DNA of 64,000 bases, from positions 1 through 64,000 of the forward strand of contig DATFFP010000067.1 of assembly GCA_035249985.1 (NCBI GenBank), in the 5' to 3' direction. Source of the DNA: JAICNG01 sp035249985. Lineage in GTDB: Bacteria; Gemmatimonadota; Gemmatimonadetes; Gemmatimonadales; Gemmatimonadaceae. Numbering within the stretch: the first letter of the stretch is position 1; the number at the start of each line of letters is the position of its first letter. The position numbers and the translations under genes are program-made. Below the pieces are notes generated by a model, which had not been told where the DNA came from, ran no database searches, and saw nothing but the letters and a program-made list of their open reading frames with translations. Below are positions 59,307-64,000 of the stretch, one piece after another.

Positions 59307-61189
59307 CGGCCCGGAGGACTGAGCGCTGGCTCGAGCGAGCGCTCGATCGTATCGAGACGCGCGCGTCGATGCTCGAGCTCGCGGCGAATGGCCTCACGCT
59401 CGATGGAGTCAGCGGCTCGCCGCGATGCCTCGCGGGCCAACGCGATGGAATCGGTACGCGACCGCCGAGTGATCGCCGCGCGGCGGCGCGTCCGCACGGC
59501 GGGAGCGCGCTCATCCCTTGACGGCACTACGGCAACCCGGGCCGACTCCGTCTGCGGGGCGCTGTCCGACTGTGGCGTGGTTTCGGGCGCTGCCGCGGTG
59601 TCCACGGGAATCCACTGTGGCTGAGCGCCGGTGTCGGGCAACGGGAACGTCAACGGAGGGAGACTGTCGAGCACCATCGGTGGAGCGGGGGCAGCAATGC
59701 CTGACGATTCGGTGGTGACATGACCGTCGTCTCCGCGCAGCGCGATGAACGCGACCAACGCGACCGCTACCGTCGCCGCGGTCACGATCGCGGCGCGCGC
59801 ATGATCGGCCGCCGGCGGGGGCGGAACGGGACGCAGCTCCTCGGCGGGAATCGGCACGATCACCGAGCGAGGGGTTGGGCGCTGTGACGCAGTCGGCTGC
59901 TCCTGCGCCGCGAGCGGCACCGGTGCGCTCTGCTCGGCGGTTGCCTCGGGCACCGCGTCAGGCACGGCTGTGACGACGGCGGGCTCTTCCGCTGGGGGCT
60001 CCTCGGATGGCGGCTGCTCGAGGAGCGGTTCTGGCGCGCGCGCGCCCGGTGGGGACACCGTCGCCCCACCCTCCGCGGGTGTACGACGCCGCGCGGCGTA
60101 GGCGCGGGGCAGCACCTGGCCACCTTCCGTACGCGCGAGCGGAACCGTCTGCGCAGCGCGTGCAACGACCGGCGCCGCCGCCTTTCGACGGCGTGCTTCC
60201 TCGTCCGCTGCCGCGCCGGTGTCTGTCGTCACCGGCAGGACCGGAGGCGGTGCGGGTGGGGCGGGTGGTGGTGAGGGCTCAGGCGGTCGCTCGTCAGGCG
60301 GCGGCACAGCGCTCACGACCACCGCTGCGCTGGCGGCCGGCGCAGCCTCGCGAACGTCGCGCGGCCTGGGCGGAATCACTGGCAGGGTGCGATCGACATC
60401 CACCGCGACATTGGGATCGATGACATCACTCCCGGCGCGCGGCGGCTCCAGCGCGACCACGGATGGACGCGCCGCCTCGGGCGCGACTCCGGGACGGGCG
60501 CCCGCGCAGTGGCAGCCAAGCGATGGGGCGACGTCGAATAGCGCGCGGTCCCTCAAAAGCAGCCGCTGCGCGAGCTCGGTCTTCCAGTCATCGGTGATGA
60601 TCTCTTCGAGCGTGTGGGCGGTCCCTTCGCTCGCGAGCATCTGCGAAGTGGGCGCGCCGCCCGGGACGGACCGATGCCGACGACGGTCCGGTGGGAGCAC
60701 GGACTCGAAGACCTCGGGCTGCCCATGCAGGTCGATGTCCAGCTGCGTGAGGACGCCGAAGAACTGCATGGGCGTCACGCGCGCGTCGATCGCCGGGTCA
60801 TGAGCGCCGGGGCACGCACCGATGTACGTAATGCGAACGCGGTTGTATCCGTAGAGCGCGCGGAGATATCGGGCGCAGGCGACGGGCGGGGCAACGAGCG
60901 GAACGAGAAAGCGAGCGAGATCGGACCCCACTTCGAGTAACGCATCGCTCACATGCGGACACGCACAGAAAATGGCTGGGTCATCGCCGCGCGCGGCCAC
61001 ACGTCGCGTGCATGCCGTGGCCAGCAGCTCATCACCCCATGTCACGGGATAGACGGCCGCGTAGCCAGCAGCCTGGCATGCGTGCGCGAGTTGCACGGGC
61101 GTTGCCGGCCGCGCCGCAAGTAACGCATCGACGCCGAGGATGGCGACCGATGGCAGTGGCGCGCCCGACGTATTCGAAGCGGGCGACAT
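59303..61189 (-). CDS. Protein with [FeFe]-hydrogenase-like domain, Pro-rich linker and one membrane helix
   Basis: 628 residues. Residues 15-235 resemble the C-terminal H-cluster domain of iron hydrogenases and their regulatory relatives: FCACPHVSDALL (about 74), LVPLVAPPVACARYLRALYGY, ITYIGACPGAHDP (about 122), VTPMQFFGVLTQLDIDL and LGCHCAGA (about 224). Only some of the H-cluster cysteines remain, and the K..E of the L2 motif is lost, so hydrogenase activity is unlikely. Then a Pro/Ala/Glu-rich linker to about 460, one helix (AAIVTAATVAVALVAFIAL, about 466-484), a second linker and a C-terminal charged helix. Its stop overlaps the EamA CTG start. A Crp/Fnr gene diverges from it. Confidence 0.72.
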   Translation of the reverse strand: MSPASNTSGAPLPSVAILGVDALLAARPATPVQLAHACQAAGYAAVYPVTWGDELLATACTRRVAARGDDPAIFCACPHVSDALLEVGSDLARFLVPLVAPPVACARYLRALYGYNRVRITYIGACPGAHDPAIDARVTPMQFFGVLTQLDIDLHGQPEVFESVLPPDRRRHRSVPGGAPTSQMLASEGTAHTLEEIITDDWKTELAQRLLLRDRALFDVAPSLGCHCAGARPGVAPEAARPSVVALEPPRAGSDVIDPNVAVDVDRTLPVIPPRPRDVREAAPAASAAVVVSAVPPPDERPPEPSPPPAPPAPPPVLPVTTDTGAAADEEARRRKAAAPVVARAAQTVPLARTEGGQVLPRAYAARRRTPAEGGATVSPPGARAPEPLLEQPPSEEPPAEEPAVVTAVPDAVPEATAEQSAPVPLAAQEQPTASQRPTPRSVIVPIPAEELRPVPPPPAADHARAAIVTAATVAVALVAFIALRGDDGHVTTESSGIAAPAPPMVLDSLPPLTFPLPDTGAQPQWIPVDTAAAPETTPQSDSAPQTESARVAVVPSRDERAPAVRTRRRAAITRRSRTDSIALAREASRRAADSIEREAIRRELEHRRARLDTIERSLEPALSPPGR

Positions 61190-61346
61190 CGTGGGTTTCG
61201 TGTCCCGGGGGAGACACCCCAATAGAAGCGAATATCTGGCTCCTGTCCAGCGCGGCCCATTCATTGCGGAAGCGGAGCACGTGGGTGCGCGGTGCTCTGC
61301 CCGCTAACACGATTCACCTCAAGCGCAGTCGTCTGCAGGTCGTGAC

Positions 61347-62078
61347 GTGACAGCCGTAGCCGTAACGAGGATCGCGCGACTCTCGCGCGACGACCGAGAT
61401 GCACTCGCGGCCTTCGGGGCGCGAGCGACCTGGCCGAGTGGATTCGCGGTGTACGAGCGTGGAACCCCGGCCGATGGAATCTTCATCGTCCTCCGCGGAC
61501 AGATCGTTCTGCGGAACCGGCTCGGTGCCGGGCGCAGCTTCGTGCCGTGGATCGCCACGGCCGGGGAGACGTTCGGCGGCGAGGGGCTCGTGCACAGCGG
61601 TCGCTACGTCAGCGACGCACGTGCCGAGGAAGAAAGCGAGACGCTGCACCTCACCACGTCGCGCGTGAGCGCACTGATGCGGGAGCAGCCGGCCGCGGCG
61701 CTCGCCCTCACGCGGCAGATCATGGCGGAACGCTCGGAGCTCCTCGAGCGATTCGGCGAACACGCGACGCTCACCGTCGAACAGCGGCTCATCGCGGCCC
61801 TGCTGCGACTGGCACAGAGCCGCACACTCGGTGATGGCGCCGCGACATCCGCGGTGCTGCCACGTCGGCTGCTCGGCGAGCTCGTCGGCGCCACGCGTGA
61901 ATCCATCTCGCTCGTGCTCGGTCGGCTCACGGCCGACGGGCTGGTACAGCGCGAAGGGAACGGCCTGATCATCACCGATCTCGAGGGACTCGCTCGACGG
62001 TTCGAGCAGTCCGGGCGCGGAGTCAGCGCCATTGAGGTCCACGACGACCGCCCCACCCTGCGCACGTCGGTCGGCTAA
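61347..62078 (+). CDS. Crp/Fnr-family transcription regulator
   Basis: 243 residues, GTG start. N-terminal cyclic-nucleotide-type jelly roll (FAVYERGTPADGIFIVLRGQIVLRNRL, FVPWIATAGETFGGEGLV), long dimer helix, and C-terminal winged helix with recognition helix in LLGELVGATRESISLVLGRLTADGLVQREG. No cysteine cluster for an Fe-S centre, so it is not an oxygen-sensing FNR of the usual type; ligand unknown. It diverges from the hydrogenase-like gene and may control it, since the 157-base gap holds both starts. Confidence 0.88.
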   Translation: MTAVAVTRIARLSRDDRDALAAFGARATWPSGFAVYERGTPADGIFIVLRGQIVLRNRLGAGRSFVPWIATAGETFGGEGLVHSGRYVSDARAEEESETLHLTTSRVSALMREQPAAALALTRQIMAERSELLERFGEHATLTVEQRLIAALLRLAQSRTLGDGAATSAVLPRRLLGELVGATRESISLVLGRLTADGLVQREGNGLIITDLEGLARRFEQSGRGVSAIEVHDDRPTLRTSVG

Positions 62079-62182
62079 CCGCGCCGTCGGAGCTCGAGCT
62101 CGCAAACGCGCCGCTGCGGATCACCACAGCGGCGCGTTACTATTCCGGCGATGACACCTCCGGCACAGCGCCACTCCGCGGC

Positions 62183-63112
62183 GTGACGACCTTGATCGTC
62201 ACGCTCGTCCTCGTCATCGCGGCGTTCGCGGCGGCGCGCAGCGCACGCGCCTGGTGGGTCGCACGCGACGTGGCGCTCCGACTTCCCGTTGGACCGAGTG
62301 GGATCATCGAAGGCGCCGAGCCGATCGTCCGCGAGCGCGTTGGAGCGCGGGAGGCCGTGCTTCTCCTGCACGGATTCGGCGACACGCCCCAGACCCTGAC
62401 CTATCTCGCCGACGAGCTCCACGCGCGCGGATGGGATGTGCACGCGCCGCTGCTGCCAGGGCACGGGCGTACGCTGCGCTCGTTCGCGTCGTCGCGTTCC
62501 CAACAGTGGGTCGGAGCAGGGCGCGAGGCCCTCGACTACCTGCTCGCGCGGTATCAACGCGTCGCGCTGGTGGGACAATCGATGGGCGGGGCCCTGGCCG
62601 CGATACTCGCGGCCGAGCGTGACCGCGTCGTGGCACTGGCGCTGCTGGCGCCGTACGTCGAGCTCCCGCCACGATTGCGACGCCTCGTGAGGCATCACCA
62701 GCTCATTCACGTGCTCACGCCGGTGCTTCGCGGGAACAGCGAGCGCTCCATCCTCGATCCGGCGGAGCGCACGCGAAGCCTCGGCTACCGCGCGATGACG
62801 CCCGGGCTGGCACGCGAGCTCTCCATAGTCGCCGAGCGCGCGCGCATGGCGCTTCCGCGAATCCGCGTACCCACCCTTCTCGCGCAGTCGCGTCAGGACA
62901 ACCGGCTCGCATCCGCGGTGGCGGACCGCGCCTTTGCCGCCCTGGGCGCGAAGGACAAAGAGCTCCTCTGGCTCGAGGGCGCAGGCCACGTCATCACCGT
63001 GGACTACGGGCGCGAGAAGCTCATCGAGACCGTCGCCGAGTGGATCAGGCGATGGGCGGACGCCGGCGGTGCCAGTCCGTACGAGTCTGAAACTCCGACG
63101 CCGCCGCGATGA
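62183..63112 (+). CDS. Membrane-anchored alpha/beta-hydrolase (monoacylglycerol lipase-like)
   Basis: 309 residues, GTG start. N-terminal hydrophobic helix (LIVTLVLVIAAFAAARSARAWW) anchors it. Hydrolase core: VLLLHGFGDTPQT (oxyanion), APLLPGHGRT, nucleophile Ser in ALVGQSMGGALAAILA, Asp in QSRQDNRLAS, His in LEGAGHVITVD. Likely cleaves acylglycerols or related esters. The last 20 residues overlap the convergent amidase gene by 68 bases. Confidence 0.85.
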   Translation: MTTLIVTLVLVIAAFAAARSARAWWVARDVALRLPVGPSGIIEGAEPIVRERVGAREAVLLLHGFGDTPQTLTYLADELHARGWDVHAPLLPGHGRTLRSFASSRSQQWVGAGREALDYLLARYQRVALVGQSMGGALAAILAAERDRVVALALLAPYVELPPRLRRLVRHHQLIHVLTPVLRGNSERSILDPAERTRSLGYRAMTPGLARELSIVAERARMALPRIRVPTLLAQSRQDNRLASAVADRAFAALGAKDKELLWLEGAGHVITVDYGREKLIETVAEWIRRWADAGGASPYESETPTPPR

Positions 63113-64000
63113 GAAGATTCTCCTCGAAGACTCGGCCAGTGAACGTGAGGGACGTCGGCAACTGCTCGAGCCCGAACCCATTCGGCACCGCGAGCCCGGG
63201 AAGCCCGGCGATGTTCGCCGCCGCCCCGAGCGGCTGCGTGCGGATTCCCGGAGGCACGGGCACGGTTGGCCACGCTTCGTTGAACGACTTCCCGATCGGG
63301 AACGCCACGGTGCCTCGCGTCGGCGATACCACTGCGTCGTACCGTGCGAAGACCTCGTCGAGCGCACGCCCCATCGTTCCGCGAAGCCGCAGCGCCTTGA
63401 GATAGTCCTTGGCGAGCACGACAGTACCGGAGTATCCGCCATGTCGATCCTCCGGTGCGCTGAGCAGTTTCGCACGTCCGGTCTCGAGCAGATCCTCGAA
63501 CGCGCTCGCGCCCTCGGCGTCGATGATGAGCGACGCGGCGGTGCCGTACGGGTGATCGGGCAGCTCGACGTCGGGTAGGACGTCGGCAAAGTCGGCGATG
63601 ATGCGGAGCGACGCGTCGAAGGCGTCGGCGACCTCTTTCTGTACTCCGGCAGTAGCGTTCTTGAGCACGCCGATGCGGAAGCGACGGCGCCGGGCCGACT
63701 CGGGGGCATGCGCGAACTCTCTGGTGCTCGCGGAGGGATCACGCGGGTCGGCTCCCGCGATGGCGGCGAGCACGAGCCCGCAGTCATCGGCGGTGCGGCA
63801 CATCGGTCCGAGCTTGTCCATCGACCATGACAGCGCCATCGCGCCATACCGGCTCACGCGACCGTACGTCGGGCGCAAACCGGTGATCCCGCTGAACGCG
63901 GCCGGTGTGGTGATCGATCCCCACGTTTCACTCCCGATCGCGAAGGGCACGAGTGCAGCGCTGACAGCAGCGCCCGGCCCGGACGAGGAGCCTCCCGCCC
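63045..64000 (-). CDS. Amidase-signature family enzyme, C-terminal part
   Basis: Minus-strand gene running off the right edge; the visible 318 codons are the C-terminal two thirds. The first visible residues read A-GGSSSGPGAAVSAALVPFAIGSETWGSI, the amidase signature with its catalytic Ser-cisSer pair (Ser 155/177-type residues), and continue through DKLGPMCRTADDCGLVLAAIAG and the typical LPGLAVPNGFG segment. Acts on a carboxamide; specific substrate (Glu-tRNA subunit A, fatty amide or other) cannot be decided without the N-terminus. The catalytic Lys lies beyond the window. Confidence 0.9.
   Translation of the reverse strand, partial: AGGSSSGPGAAVSAALVPFAIGSETWGSITTPAAFSGITGLRPTYGRVSRYGAMALSWSMDKLGPMCRTADDCGLVLAAIAGADPRDPSASTREFAHAPESARRRRFRIGVLKNATAGVQKEVADAFDASLRIIADFADVLPDVELPDHPYGTAASLIIDAEGASAFEDLLETGRAKLLSAPEDRHGGYSGTVVLAKDYLKALRLRGTMGRALDEVFARYDAVVSPTRGTVAFPIGKSFNEAWPTVPVPPGIRTQPLGAAANIAGLPGLAVPNGFGLEQLPTSLTFTGRVFEENLLIAAASEFQTRTDWHRRRPPIA

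Noticed and set aside
62075..63847. Minus-strand open frame of 590 codons opposite the lipase gene
   Set aside because: No recognisable domain, Arg/Ser-rich, and it overlaps both the plus-strand lipase and the same-strand amidase gene in another frame; antisense artefact.

Overview
The window is GC-rich chromosomal DNA, densely packed with about 65 protein genes and no tRNA, rRNA, CRISPR array or insertion sequence that I could recognise. The gene content (many lipoproteins and outer-membrane barrels, so a two-membrane cell; a PafA-type phosphatase; M28 and VanX-type peptidases; an mnmG-parA arrangement) fits a diderm soil-type bacterium. Gemmatimonadota is my best guess; it is an inference from overall gene flavour, not from a marker gene.

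Layout. 1-3.3 kb: start of parA with two parS-like palindromes, a SIMPL protein and mnmG, the arrangement usually found near a replication origin. 3.4-7.8 kb: NfeD-like and zinc-ribbon membrane proteins, dienelactone hydrolase, VanX-type dipeptidase, YheT-type hydrolase. 7.9-13.7 kb (plus strand): GMC oxidoreductase, Gfo/Idh dehydrogenase, a membrane protein with an internal repeat, an ArsC-like protein and an ABC-F ATPase. 13.7-24.3 kb (minus strand): ten co-directional genes. They include a YbdK-type carboxylate-amine ligase, two ATP-grasp ligases, two alpha/beta-hydrolases, a gamma-glutamyl hydrolase and a DASS transporter, which together look like an amide or peptide biosynthesis locus, followed upstream by murB, TlpA and a propeller-type lipoprotein. 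24.5-29.9 kb: two cupredoxin lipoproteins, small membrane proteins, a polysaccharide co-polymerase with a degenerate kinase domain and a large lipoprotein. 30.0-31.7 kb: a PqqD-like / B2 leader peptidase / nucleotidyltransferase trio of the kind seen in lasso-peptide loci, but without a cyclase. 31.8-36.1 kb: HD protein, ispG, cold-shock protein, OmpA/Pal lipoprotein. 36.3-41.1 kb: a probable two-peptide bacteriocin locus (two double-glycine precursors, CPBP protease, HlyD adaptor, C39 peptidase-ABC exporter). 41.1-47.6 kb: arginine genes argH, argG, argR, argC, argB, argD. 47.7-64 kb: outer-membrane barrels (one fused to NlpC/P60), amidohydrolase, PafA-like phosphatase, Smr protein, M28 peptidase, EamA transporter, a strange protein with a [FeFe]-hydrogenase-like domain, a Crp/Fnr regulator, a lipase and the end of an amidase.

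Two sequence-level patterns run through the window. Heptanucleotide tandem arrays, usually in inverted pairs, sit between genes and once inside mnmG; and the word CGTTAGG recurs at 17 places, accounting for most of the TTA leucine codons and several stop codons. Translational coupling by 4-8 base overlaps is common (GMC-Gfo, the ATP-grasp pair, PqqD-B2-nucleotidyltransferase, argC-argB-argD), so these sets probably work as operons.
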